DNA of 34,935 nt from NCBI RefSeq assembly GCF_001437435.1, contig NZ_JQCB01000001.1, forward strand, positions 148,973 to 183,907, in the 5' to 3' direction. The stretch is from Furfurilactobacillus siliginis (GTDB lineage Bacteria > Bacillota > Bacilli > Lactobacillales > Lactobacillaceae). Within the stretch, counting starts at the first letter, position 1. Every line of letters starts with the position of its first letter. Under the pieces are notes generated by a model, which had not been told where the DNA came from, did no database searches, and was given only the letters and a program-made list of their open reading frames with translations. A program made the translations under genes and the position numbers. Positions 1 through 6,399 of the stretch are shown piece after piece.

Positions 1-30
1 TCTGCACAGCGACTTGACTTTTGGCCCACG
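1..30 (-). repeat. Long-hairpin intergenic element, copy A (cut by window start)
   Basis: This is the first arm of the interspersed element described at 3854-3986, on the minus strand. The reverse complement reads CGTGGGCCAAAAGTC followed by AAGTCGCTGTGCAGA, the conserved left end of the family. The remainder lies outside the window. A terminator-like hairpin (63-98) sits about 30 bp away, the same spacing as in copies D, F and G. Confidence 0.75.
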
Positions 31-62
31 TTTTCGCTATTTAAGCTCGTAATTCAAAAAGA

Positions 63-98
63 AGTGTTTAGGACAAAATGACTTATGTCCCAAACACT
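63..98 (-). terminator. Rho-independent terminator after the aldo/keto reductase gene
   Basis: Arms AGTGTTT-GGACA and TGTCC-AAACACT face each other around a short loop. Read on the minus strand the stem is followed by CTTCTTTTT. It lies directly after the stop codon of the aldo/keto reductase gene, so it should end that transcript. The inner GGACA/TGTCC core is shared with the hairpins at 9057, 18876 and 28555. Confidence 0.7.
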
Positions 99-104
99 CT
101 CTTC

Positions 105-1085
105 TTACCACAAATATTCTACCGGGTTCTTAATGTACTTACTGTAGACATCCTGCACAATTGCCATTTGTGCTTCCGTCAATGCTGGTGCATCGGCAGC
201 ATCAACATTTCTGGCAATTTGACTGGCCTTTGAGGCACCAGGAATCACCGTGGAAACTGCGTCAAACATCAAGATCCACCGCAGTGCCGTTTGAGCTAAA
301 TTATCCGTCCCCAAACGCGCTTTCAGTTCATCGGCAGCTTTCACACCGGTTAAGTAATCAACTCCGGAGAAGGTTTCACCCTTATCAAAGGCAGAGCCGT
401 CACGGTTATATGATCGGTGATCATTTTTGCCAAATTCAGTATTGGCCGTGTACTTACCTGACAACAATCCAGATGCCAATGGTACCCGGGCTAATATTCC
501 AACGTTTTGCACCTTAGCCAACTTAAAGAATAAATCGGCAGGCTTAAGCCGGAACATGTTAAAGATGATCTCAACTGTTGAAATATTGTAGTCCAATGCC
601 TTGATGGCTTCTTCAATCTTTTCAACACTGACACCGTAGTTTTGAATCTTACCTGCTTGCTTCAACCGGTCTAATTCAAACCACACTTCCGGATTGTAGT
701 ACACGCCGGTTGGTGGACAATGCAACAGCACGTTATCCAAGCTGTCGACACCCATGTTCGTCAAACATTCATCCACGAATTTATCAATGTTAGCGGGTGT
801 GTACCCCTCCGCAACATGTGGATCAAGCTTCCGACCAATTTTAGTCGAAACATGCACCTTATCTTCTTTACCTTTCAAAAACTGACCAATAGCTTTTTCG
901 CTAGCACCATCTTGGTAAATATCAGCGGTATCAAAGAAGTTAACGCCGGCATCATAAGCTGCTTCTAACGTTTCCCGAGCATCCGTATCGCTGAACGGAT
1001 CGCCCCACTTGCTGCCTAACTGCCAGGTCCCCAATGAGACTTCGCTGACCTTAAACCCAGTCTTACCTAATGTACGATATTGCAT
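105..1085 (-). CDS. Aldo/keto reductase
   Basis: A 326-residue cytoplasmic NAD(P)H-dependent oxidoreductase of the aldo/keto reductase superfamily with the expected TIM-barrel length. The N-terminus reads YRTLGKTGFKVSEVSLGTW. The family tetrad is visible as Asp and Tyr in FFDTADIYQDGASE, Lys in VSTKIGRK and His in LLHCPPTG. The C-terminal cofactor-binding stretch reads VIPGASKASQIARNV. The start is ATG with GGAGG nine bases upstream (TTGGAGGCAATTAAATG). The gene stands alone, with a terminator just after it. Family members reduce sugar aldehydes and ketones or act in stress detoxification; the substrate cannot be read from the sequence. It is only distantly similar to the second aldo/keto reductase at 29181-30104, so this is not a recent duplication. 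Confidence 0.93.
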   Translation of the reverse strand: MQYRTLGKTGFKVSEVSLGTWQLGSKWGDPFSDTDARETLEAAYDAGVNFFDTADIYQDGASEKAIGQFLKGKEDKVHVSTKIGRKLDPHVAEGYTPANIDKFVDECLTNMGVDSLDNVLLHCPPTGVYYNPEVWFELDRLKQAGKIQNYGVSVEKIEEAIKALDYNISTVEIIFNMFRLKPADLFFKLAKVQNVGILARVPLASGLLSGKYTANTEFGKNDHRSYNRDGSAFDKGETFSGVDYLTGVKAADELKARLGTDNLAQTALRWILMFDAVSTVIPGASKASQIARNVDAADAPALTEAQMAIVQDVYSKYIKNPVEYLW

Positions 1086-1170
1086 TTAATTGCCTCCAAT
1101 ATTAATAAACACTACTTGTTTGTTGCTCCTTAATCAGTATAGGTGCAATCCAACAAAACGAAAAGTACGC

Positions 1171-1180
1171 ACCTTAAGGT
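1171..1180. promoter_or_regulatory. Perfect palindrome upstream of the aldo/keto reductase gene
   Basis: ACCTTAAGGT is a perfect 10-bp palindrome about 85 bp upstream of the aldo/keto reductase start. A TATACT-like -10 box lies on the minus strand between the palindrome and the gene. It could be an operator, possibly for a MerR-type activator, since those bind palindromes of this kind in aldo/keto reductase promoters. No such regulator is encoded nearby, so this is a weak inference. Confidence 0.25.
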
Positions 1181-1294
1181 TACCGCAGCGTAGCTTTCAT
1201 TAGTTTATTAATACAAATTCAATAACGAAATTAATATGTGACGGCGTTAATCAAATCTTCATGTAAATGCCCAGAACGCTGGTTTCTAAATCCG

Positions 1295-1300
1295 TATACT
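1295..1300 (+). promoter_or_regulatory. Possible -10 box of the Fst-like toxin gene
   Basis: TATACT matches the -10 consensus at five of six positions; no good -35 box is seen. Transcription would start near 1307. The leader would then contain a small hairpin, GTCGG-CAC-CCGAC (1310-1322), before the toxin ribosome binding site. Fst-type toxin mRNAs carry 5' structures that delay translation, so this is consistent but unproven. Confidence 0.3.
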
Positions 1301-1351
1301 GAACAAGTAGTCGGCACCCGACCATCGTAAATTCGATGAAAGGGGCGTATC

Positions 1352-1444
1352 ATGATGATACAAAATTTTTTACTTCCACTTATTGTGGGCGTATTGCTCA
1401 AACTTTTTGAACAATGGCTAGACGATCACAATAACTCAAAATAG
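1352..1444 (+). CDS. Fst/Par-family type I toxin, small membrane peptide
   Basis: A 30-residue peptide beginning MMIQNF. It has a hydrophobic core, PLIVGVLLKLFEQW, and a polar tail, LDDHNNSK. This is the layout of the Fst/PepA1/Lpt group of type I toxins: a membrane helix with an early proline, a VG pair, a Trp at the membrane edge and a charged C-terminus. An AAAGGGG ribosome binding site precedes the start by six to nine bases. Family members insert in the membrane, disturb nucleoid and envelope function, and are held silent by a small antisense RNA. The expected RNA architecture is present downstream: a 14-bp hairpin at 1493-1526 and an 18-bp exact repeat of the toxin start region at 1537-1554. 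No homology search was possible, so the call rests on peptide layout plus RNA organisation. Confidence 0.7.
   Translation: MMIQNFLLPLIVGVLLKLFEQWLDDHNNSK
1353..1370 (+). repeat. Direct repeat a of the toxin/antitoxin locus
   Basis: TGATGATACAAAATTTTT spans the toxin start codon. It is repeated exactly at 1537-1554 beyond the hairpin. In pAD1 par, paired direct repeats of this kind let the antisense RNA base-pair with the toxin mRNA at its translation start. Confidence 0.7.
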
Positions 1445-1492
1445 CTGACTACCACTAGCGCACCCGTTAAATTACATATTTTTCGAAAAAAC

Positions 1493-1526
1493 AACCCCCT
1501 TGCTAGTCACATCTAGCAAGGGGGTT
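1493..1526. terminator. Hairpin shared by toxin mRNA and antisense RNA
   Basis: A perfect 14-bp stem, AACCCCCTTGCTAG paired with CTAGCAAGGGGGTT, with a 6-base loop. A T-run follows on the minus strand only. It should therefore terminate the antisense RNA efficiently. Toxin mRNA may run on towards the hairpin at 1703-1751. Confidence 0.75.
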
Positions 1527-1536
1527 GGTGCGTTCG

Positions 1537-1554
1537 TGATGATACAAAATTTTT
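1537..1554 (+). repeat. Direct repeat b of the toxin/antitoxin locus
   Basis: Exact 18-bp copy of the toxin start region (1353-1370), with similar flanks: GCGTTCG here and GCGTATCA at the toxin. It lies at the 5' end of the predicted antisense RNA. Confidence 0.7.
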
Positions 1555-1635
1555 ATACTTTTATCCTATCATCTTCACCCAAATTGAGCAATCTTTCTTA
1601 TCCGAATGCACCTAAGCAATCTATTATGCCTGTGT

Positions 1636-1665
1636 TTGACCCCGTCATATCCCCCGTGCTAAGCT
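1636..1665 (+). promoter_or_regulatory. Candidate promoter of the SMR exporter gene
   Basis: TTGACC (1636-1641), an 18-bp spacer, an extended -10 TGC and TAAGCT (1660-1665). Transcription would start near 1672, giving a leader of about 100 nt that contains the strong hairpin at 1703-1751. The -10 box is poor, so this is tentative. Confidence 0.3.
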
Positions 1666-1702
1666 ATTATCAATCAAAACAAATTATAACTACCGCCGGG
1701 TA

Positions 1703-1751
1703 AAGCGCCATTACTCGTCCCTCAGGCTTTATGGGACGAGTAATGGCGCTT
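1703..1751 (+). terminator. Strong terminator or attenuator ahead of the SMR exporter gene
   Basis: A perfect 19-bp stem (1703-1721 with 1733-1751; core GCGCCATTACTCGTCCC) with an 11-base loop, followed by TTTTAAC. It ends only seven bases before the AAAGGAGG ribosome binding site of the exporter gene. It may simply end the toxin transcript, or it may act as an attenuator inside the exporter leader. Confidence 0.6.
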
Positions 1752-1774
1752 TTAACATAAAGGAGGACATTTTT

Positions 1775-2092
1775 ATGTCATGGGTTTATTTAGTTATTGC
1801 CGGAATCTTTGAAGTTGTCTGGGCAACATTTATGAAATTGAGTGATGGCTTTTCTAAGCTTGGTTACACCAGCCTAACCATCGTCGGTATGCTCATCAGC
1901 TTCGTCTGTTTAGCTGAGGCGACGCATCGCTTACCGATGAGCATCGCCTATCCAATCTGGACCGGAATCGGCGCCATTGGTAGTGTCCTCCTTGGTGTCT
2001 GGTTCTTCGGCGACAAATTAAGTCCGATCACATGGTTTTTCGTAGCCTTACTATTAATCGGCATCATCGGGATTAAAATGACCAGTCACTAG
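1775..2092 (+). CDS. Small multidrug-resistance exporter, Gdx/SugE (guanidinium exporter) subgroup
   Basis: A 105-residue, four-helix membrane protein, the same length as E. coli SugE/Gdx. The start MSWVYLVIAGIFEVVWATF and the end GIIGIKMTSH follow the SugE pattern. The essential helix-1 glutamate is present in FEVVWA (Glu13). WTGIGAIGSVLLG in helix 3 is the conserved Gdx stretch. Family members work as antiparallel dimers that exchange guanidinium or small quaternary ammonium ions for protons. EmrE-type partners usually read differently after the glutamate (ENVWA or similar), which favours the Gdx subgroup. Ribosome binding site AAAGGAGG lies nine bases before ATG. No second SMR gene is adjacent, so it should act as a homodimer. 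No guanidine riboswitch was recognised upstream. Confidence 0.9.
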   Translation: MSWVYLVIAGIFEVVWATFMKLSDGFSKLGYTSLTIVGMLISFVCLAEATHRLPMSIAYPIWTGIGAIGSVLLGVWFFGDKLSPITWFFVALLLIGIIGIKMTSH

Positions 2093-2157
2093 TCAAAAGT
2101 CCTTCTGCTTGGCGACTGTCAGCGCGTCGTCTACAATACTGGCAGGAGGAACAAATC

Positions 2158-3012
2158 ATGCGTAAATCAATGTGGGTGAGTCTTTTGGCGGTGTTATTGG
2201 TGCTAAGTGGTTTACTTAGCTATCACGCCTTTGCGACCACCCGGTCAACTAAAAAATATCATTATTCAGACATCCCCACCCTTTACCTACATGGTTATGG
2301 TGGCGGACGCTCTTCTGCTGACAATATGATTGCCGCGGCAGAAAAAAGTGGTGCTGCTAAAAAGGTACTGACTGCTACCGTCAGCAAGTCTGGCAAAGTT
2401 AAACTGACCGGTCACTGGCAAACTGGCAAGGTCAATCCGCTGGTACAAGTGCTGTTTGAAAACAACCGGAATCCTAATTTCACCGAAGATGGTCAATGGC
2501 TGAAAAATGTTGTTGTAGCGCTTCAACAACGCTATCACATCAAACAATTTAACGTCGTCGCGCATTCGATGGGTAACATGGCGCTGATGCATTATATTTT
2601 GGACAATGGCCAAAACGACCAGTTGCCGAAACTGCAAAAGCAGGTCGATTTAGCCGGTCACTTTGCCGGTATCATCGGTATGGATGATAAGCCTAATCAA
2701 AATCACCTACTCGCCAACGGGCGCCCCGCCATCATCAATAAGTCTTACCAAGATTTGTTAGATAAACGTGACCAATACCCGAATCAGCAAATTAGCGTTA
2801 TGAATATTTACGGCAATTTGGAAGATGGCACAAATTCTGATGAACGGGTCAGCAATGTGTCCTCACGCTCGTTGAAATATCTGTTGGGTGATCGGCCTAA
2901 GCATTATGAAGAACACATGATCAAAGGACCGGATGGTCAGCACAGCAAGTTACACAACAATGCGCAGGTCGATAAACTCGTCATCAACTTCCTGTGGGGA
3001 AATCAACACTAG
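2158..3012 (+). CDS. Secreted or surface alpha/beta hydrolase, DUF915 type
   Basis: A 284-residue alpha/beta-hydrolase-fold protein. An N-terminal signal or anchor helix (residues about 6-26, ending YHAFA) suggests export; no lipobox Cys is seen. The oxyanion region HGYGG (45-49) and the nucleophile elbow AHSMG (Ser137) are intact. The likely acid lies in the NIYGNLEDGTNSDE region and the likely catalytic His in GPDGQHSKLHNN near the C-terminus. This is the DUF915 pattern common in lactobacilli, Listeria and staphylococci, whose substrates are mostly unknown (esters or cell-surface lipids are suggested). Ribosome binding site GGAGGA precedes ATG by eight bases. It is about 65 bp after the SMR gene and may share its transcript. 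Confidence 0.85.
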   Translation: MRKSMWVSLLAVLLVLSGLLSYHAFATTRSTKKYHYSDIPTLYLHGYGGGRSSADNMIAAAEKSGAAKKVLTATVSKSGKVKLTGHWQTGKVNPLVQVLFENNRNPNFTEDGQWLKNVVVALQQRYHIKQFNVVAHSMGNMALMHYILDNGQNDQLPKLQKQVDLAGHFAGIIGMDDKPNQNHLLANGRPAIINKSYQDLLDKRDQYPNQQISVMNIYGNLEDGTNSDERVSNVSSRSLKYLLGDRPKHYEEHMIKGPDGQHSKLHNNAQVDKLVINFLWGNQH

Positions 3013-3083
3013 CAAGCATGATTACGCCCCATTTTTAACACGAGCATGTATATTAACAGTGTTATTTAGAGGAGGAATGCGTA

Positions 3084-3824
3084 ATGGCAACTAGTGAACG
3101 TCCTGCCATAACCGTTGTTGTGACAATTTTTAACTTAGGTAATTACTTACTCGACTGTTTGAAAAGTTTACACGCTCAGACACTAACTAATTTTGAAGCG
3201 CTACTCGTTGATGATCATTCAACTGATGGGTCAGATCATGTTATCGATGATTGGGCCGCAAATGATGCGCGCTTTACCGCTATTCATTTGCCGTCTCACA
3301 GCGGCGTCTCAGTTGCCCGTAATTATGGGTTGGATCACGCGTCTGCTGATCTGATTTGTTTTGTCGATGGCGACGATACACTGGAACCTACTTATTTAGC
3401 AACGTTTGTCGACGGCATGGCGGATCACCATGTCGATCTCGTCACCGTTGGCTATCGCTGGGGCGGCTGGAGTCGCGGTGCTGTAGCTGGTCTTCATGGC
3501 TGGCAGGAAATTAGCCAGGACGATATGTTGGCTCAAGCCACCGCACACGGCACCCAAATTGGTGGTTACACGTGGAACAAAGTCTTTCGTATGAGTGTCA
3601 TCAGCCGTTTACGGCTGCGGTTCAACACACATTTACAACTTGCTGAAGATTTATTGTTCACTGCCGATTATGTCGCCGGCGCTAAAAAGTTTATGTTTAA
3701 TCCGGTCGCTTTATACGACAAAGTCAGCCGACCAAATAGCACAATTCATACTGCTACACGCAGCATGCGACGTATCGAGATGGAAGTTAACGATCACATC
3801 GAACAGCTCAGAAGTAACGACTAA
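3084..3824 (+). CDS. Family 2 glycosyltransferase
   Basis: A 246-residue GT-A-fold transferase without membrane helices. Visible motifs are the N-terminal nucleotide-binding strand VVVTIFNLGNYLLDCLKSL, the DDHSTDGSD loop (Asp43-Asp44), SVARNYGLDHA, and the metal-binding DGDDTLEP segment (Asp95-Asp98). The acceptor half includes TWNKVFR and LAEDLLFTADY, typical of small GT2 enzymes that add sugars to teichoic acids, glycolipids or capsule. Length is short but normal for stand-alone GT2 proteins. Start ATG follows AGAGGAGG by eight bases. There is no polysaccharide gene cluster around it, so the acceptor is unknown. Transcription probably ends in the long hairpin element at 3854-3986. Confidence 0.88.
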   Translation: MATSERPAITVVVTIFNLGNYLLDCLKSLHAQTLTNFEALLVDDHSTDGSDHVIDDWAANDARFTAIHLPSHSGVSVARNYGLDHASADLICFVDGDDTLEPTYLATFVDGMADHHVDLVTVGYRWGGWSRGAVAGLHGWQEISQDDMLAQATAHGTQIGGYTWNKVFRMSVISRLRLRFNTHLQLAEDLLFTADYVAGAKKFMFNPVALYDKVSRPNSTIHTATRSMRRIEMEVNDHIEQLRSND

Positions 3825-3853
3825 TCTAAAGAGTTTGATTTACAAATTTAAAT

Positions 3854-3986
3854 AGTGAAAAAGTGGGATAAAAGTCAAGTCGCTGTGCAGACTACGAACT
3901 ACCTACCAGGTTGAAACTCAGCCCGTACGGCAGTCCTAGGTCTTACTCACGACTTCTCGACTTTTATCCCACTCTCTTTTTTCACT
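3854..3986 (+). repeat. Long-hairpin intergenic element, copy B (reference copy)
   Basis: The element folds end to end into one imperfect hairpin. The outer arms are AGTGAAAA and GTGGGATAAAAGTC against GACTTTTATCCCAC and TTTTCACT. The middle arms are AAGTCG/CGACTT and GCAGACTACGAACT paired with AGTTCTAGGTCTTGC-type sequence. An inner stem sits around CTACCAGGTT. The T-rich tail after the stem would make it a terminator for the glycosyltransferase gene. Related copies lie near 1, 9.0, 18.9-19.05, 22.0-22.1, 28.6-28.7 and 34.85-34.93 kb. Confidence 0.85.
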
Positions 3987-4037
3987 TATTTGCGCTACCA
4001 TTAGCGTACTAACCCACGGTAAAGGAGGTCCGCATGC

Positions 4038-4517
4038 ATGTCGTTAACCATCAATTCCATGACACCTGCAGGCTACCAACAGATCAAAGACCAAATTCGT
4101 CAATTGGAGTTGGATCGTCCAGGACGAATCAAACAGCTACAAGAAGCCCGCGCATTAGGCGATTTATCGGAAAATGCGGAGTATAGTGCAGCTAAACGCG
4201 ACTTACGACATTTAGAAAGCCGTTTGCGCTATTTGAACAAACTCCTCCAGTATGCTGAAGTGCAGGAACCAACGACATCTGCAATTGTTGATCTCGGAAA
4301 ATTCGTTACCATTCGCTTCGCAGAAGACGATATGGATACATATCAAATCGTCGGTAAATTTGAAGCCGACTTAGCAGCTAGTAAGTTATCCTTTGATTCA
4401 CCGCTAGGCCGGGCGGTATTGGCGCATTCGGTTGGCGATACAGTAACTGTAGATGCGCCTAATGGCGCTTATGACGTCACAATAACCGCAATTATTAGTG
4501 ACCCACGTATCTTATAA
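4038..4517 (+). CDS. GreA-type transcript cleavage / elongation factor (probable second copy)
   Basis: A 159-residue GreA/GreB family protein of normal length. Residues 1-75 form the antiparallel coiled coil. Its tip carries the acidic signature GDLSENAEYSAAKRDL, which enters the RNA polymerase secondary channel and stimulates cleavage of backtracked RNA. Residues about 80-159 form the FKBP-like domain, including SFDSPLGRAVLAHSVGDTV. Ribosome binding site AAAGGAGG lies nine bases before ATG 4038; an ATG four bases earlier is in another frame. The usual housekeeping greA sits elsewhere in lactobacilli, so this is probably a paralogue. It stands alone here and the context gives no specific role. 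Confidence 0.92.
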   Translation: MSLTINSMTPAGYQQIKDQIRQLELDRPGRIKQLQEARALGDLSENAEYSAAKRDLRHLESRLRYLNKLLQYAEVQEPTTSAIVDLGKFVTIRFAEDDMDTYQIVGKFEADLAASKLSFDSPLGRAVLAHSVGDTVTVDAPNGAYDVTITAIISDPRIL

Positions 4518-4527
4518 AAATGGCTAA

Positions 4528-4677
4528 TTACGCTTCTCGGTAGATTTGCGTTAAACGATCCAATAGAATTCTTAACATTTTGGAAGTTACATGCCCAATA
4601 ATTTCGCCATGCCCGCTGTCATAATCATACGTTGGTACCTGCCAGGTATTTTTAGAATCTTGCCCGACCCAGCGCAT
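4528..4677 (-). CDS. 49-residue ORF overlapping the 3' end of the NADH oxidase gene
   Basis: Reads MRWVGQDSKNTWQV at the start and SKMLRILLDRLTQIYREA at the end. The middle is polar and the last 20 residues look like an amphipathic helix. The ATG lies inside the last codons of the NADH oxidase gene in another frame, overlapping it by 26 bases, so it could be translated by coupling. Only a weak GGAG is seen, about 15 bases upstream. Residue composition is protein-like and the frame is closed by a TGA just upstream, so this is not obviously the tail of a larger gene. I recognise no family. It may be a genuine small protein or a degraded gene end. Confidence 0.35.
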   Translation of the reverse strand: MRWVGQDSKNTWQVPTYDYDSGHGEIIGHVTSKMLRILLDRLTQIYREA

Positions 4678-6022
4678 GTTGTGCAGCCAAGTTCAACAAG
4701 CTCCATTGCCGGTCAAAACCAGGTTGGAAGAAGAAGTCACTTTCTTCTAAATCTTCCAACGTCAATTTCTGGGCAACAGCGAGTGCTAAAACATTGCCTT
4801 CAGCAGTGATATCGTACTTCGATAATACTGCCCCACCAAGAATTTGGTGTGTTTGTGGTGCAAACGTTAAGCTGACGTACACATCAGTATTACCAAAATG
4901 TTCTGGAACATAAGCAGGCCGCAATGTATCTTCATAGAAGCTGGTAGCAACGGTGATGTCGACACGATCAGCAGTGAACGTGTTTAATCCAGCCGCAGCA
5001 AAATGATAATCGAATACGCTCAGTGCTGAGGCACCCACGACACCTTTAAATGGTTTTGCGGGTGTCTTTTCAAATAGGTGGTTAACGACATATTGCGCTT
5101 CCCGCCGAGCAGTTGTTGCCAAAGCAATCGGCATTGGTTTGCCTGCTGGAATGGACAATGGCAGAATTGCATCCCCAATGGCAAACACATCTGGTAAGTT
5201 CGTTTGCAAATAGGCATTGGTGTCGATGAAACCACGGTCCGTTAAATCAACAACGCCTTTCAGCCATTCCGTATTTGGTCGTACACCGGCAGCTGAGATC
5301 ACGAGGTCAGCTGGATATGATTGGTCAGCAGTCTTTACCGCGCTCACATCGCCGTCACCTTCAAAGGCTTCAATGTGCGCACCCATAGCAAGTTCAATGC
5401 CACGATCCGTTAATTCCTTACCTAAGATATCCGTAAATTCACTGTTCAAGTAATTGCCCAGTGGTCGATCGATGATGTCTAATAACGTGACATGCTTACC
5501 AACTTTAGCAAAGACTTCAGCCGCTTCAATTCCGATGTAACCAGCGCCGATAACAGCAACGTTCTTGATACTGTCATCAGTTAAGGCTGCCTTGATTTTG
5601 GAAGCCCAACCGTAGCCACGCATTTCGTACACATGGCCTAAGTCATTTCCAGGTACTGGCAAAGTCGTTGGTGTCACTCCAGAACTTAAAATCAATTTAT
5701 CGTAAGGTACCTGCTGGGTTTGCCCAGAAGTCACATCTTTAACGGTTACTTCCTTTTTATCAGCATCAATAGCCGTGACTTCATGATTACTGATGACATG
5801 GCCGCCCTTGGCTTCAACATCTTCTGGGCGGAAGTTGCGGACATCATCTTGGTTTGTAACTTGGTCTTCCAGGAATAATTGCATCCCACAGGACATGAAT
5901 GAGACAAAGTCACCAGCTTCAAAGATCGTTACATCAACGTTGCTATACTTGTCTAATGCCTCAATAGCAGATTCATGACCACCATGCGATGCACCAACAA
6001 TAACAATTTTTGTTTTTTCCAC
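4652..6022 (-). CDS. nox: NADH oxidase, water-forming type (NOX-2 / CoA-disulfide reductase family)
   Basis: A 456-residue flavoprotein of the class II pyridine nucleotide-disulfide oxidoreductase fold. The N-terminal FAD site is IVIVGASHGGHESAIEAL. The redox-active cysteine is in SFMSCGMQLFL (Cys45), the single Cys that cycles as a sulfenic acid in water-forming NADH oxidases. The NAD site is VAVIGAGYIGIEAAEVFAK and the second FAD segment is DVFAIGDAI. The C-terminal dimer domain begins near VGASALSVFDY. It reduces O2 to water with NADH, regenerating NAD+ in air. Start is GTG at 6022, with GGAGG nine bases upstream; the nearby ATG is out of frame. A PerR-type box sits in the promoter. The gene is alone except for the small ORF overlapping its end. 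Confidence 0.9.
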   Translation of the reverse strand: MEKTKIVIVGASHGGHESAIEALDKYSNVDVTIFEAGDFVSFMSCGMQLFLEDQVTNQDDVRNFRPEDVEAKGGHVISNHEVTAIDADKKEVTVKDVTSGQTQQVPYDKLILSSGVTPTTLPVPGNDLGHVYEMRGYGWASKIKAALTDDSIKNVAVIGAGYIGIEAAEVFAKVGKHVTLLDIIDRPLGNYLNSEFTDILGKELTDRGIELAMGAHIEAFEGDGDVSAVKTADQSYPADLVISAAGVRPNTEWLKGVVDLTDRGFIDTNAYLQTNLPDVFAIGDAILPLSIPAGKPMPIALATTARREAQYVVNHLFEKTPAKPFKGVVGASALSVFDYHFAAAGLNTFTADRVDITVATSFYEDTLRPAYVPEHFGNTDVYVSLTFAPQTHQILGGAVLSKYDITAEGNVLALAVAQKLTLEDLEESDFFFQPGFDRQWSLLNLAAQHALGRARF

Positions 6023-6051
6023 GATTCTCAGCCTCCATGTTTTTATTTAGT

Positions 6052-6066
6052 TTAGAATAGTTCTAA
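6052..6066 (-). promoter_or_regulatory. PerR-like operator in the nox promoter
   Basis: TTAGAATAGTTCTAA is a 15-bp palindrome with 6-bp arms. Read on the nox strand it is TTAGAACTATTCTAA, matching the published PerR box pattern NTANAANNATTNTAN at every fixed position. It lies 30 bp upstream of the nox start codon, where a bound repressor would block transcription. Peroxide-responsive control of nox is plausible but inferred. Confidence 0.5.
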
Positions 6067-6399
6067 CTAACCAACACATTTACCATAAGACCATAACAGC
6101 CTAAATGCAAGAATGAATTTTAAGAAAAAGTGTTCTCAAAGCAACTAGACCATTACCATCTAAGCTAACAAACCACAGTAACTACAGCGCTTTCGATTAC
6201 TGCTTCAACTTACTGCATCATGTCAAAAAAAGCCATTAAACCGAATTATAAAAGCCACAAAAATTCCATCACAACAGGTAGACCAAAGTTAATCGCTTAC
6301 TCACCAAGAATGCGCATTGCTTCCATAAAGTGTAAAATATCACTTAGTTATTTTTAAAAGTTCAATTAGCTAACGGCTAAGAAGGAGTGCACCTTACCA
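6067..6399. other. Divergent intergenic region between nox and the TetR gene
   Basis: About 330 bp, AT-rich, without a convincing ORF or hairpin terminator. Near the TetR gene AAGTG and CACTT face each other across 8 bases (within AAGTGTAAAATATCACTT, about 6327-6344). That is a candidate autoregulatory operator roughly 55 bp before the start codon. Nothing else clear is seen. Confidence 0.4.

Larger units (their letters stand above)
1484..1558 (-). ncRNA. Putative antisense antitoxin RNA (RNA II-like)
   Basis: Predicted minus-strand RNA of about 70 nt. It would begin near 1558, run through the second direct repeat and end after the hairpin at 1493-1526, which on this strand is followed by GTTTTTTC. 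The repeat makes it complementary to the toxin mRNA around the start codon, and the shared hairpin gives a second pairing region. A weak promoter can be drawn on the minus strand: TTGCTC, a 17-bp spacer, then TAGGAT at 1565-1570. The size agrees with the roughly 65-nt RNA II of pAD1 par. The transcript itself is inferred. Confidence 0.5.

Noticed and set aside
161-517. 118-codon plus-strand ORF opposite the aldo/keto reductase
   Set aside because: Shadow of the reductase frame: no ribosome site and Pro/His/Arg-rich composition typical of antisense frames.
1666-1774. Guanidine riboswitch ahead of the SMR exporter gene
   Set aside because: None of the known guanidine-I, -II or -III sequence signatures could be seen; only a long terminator-like stem is present.
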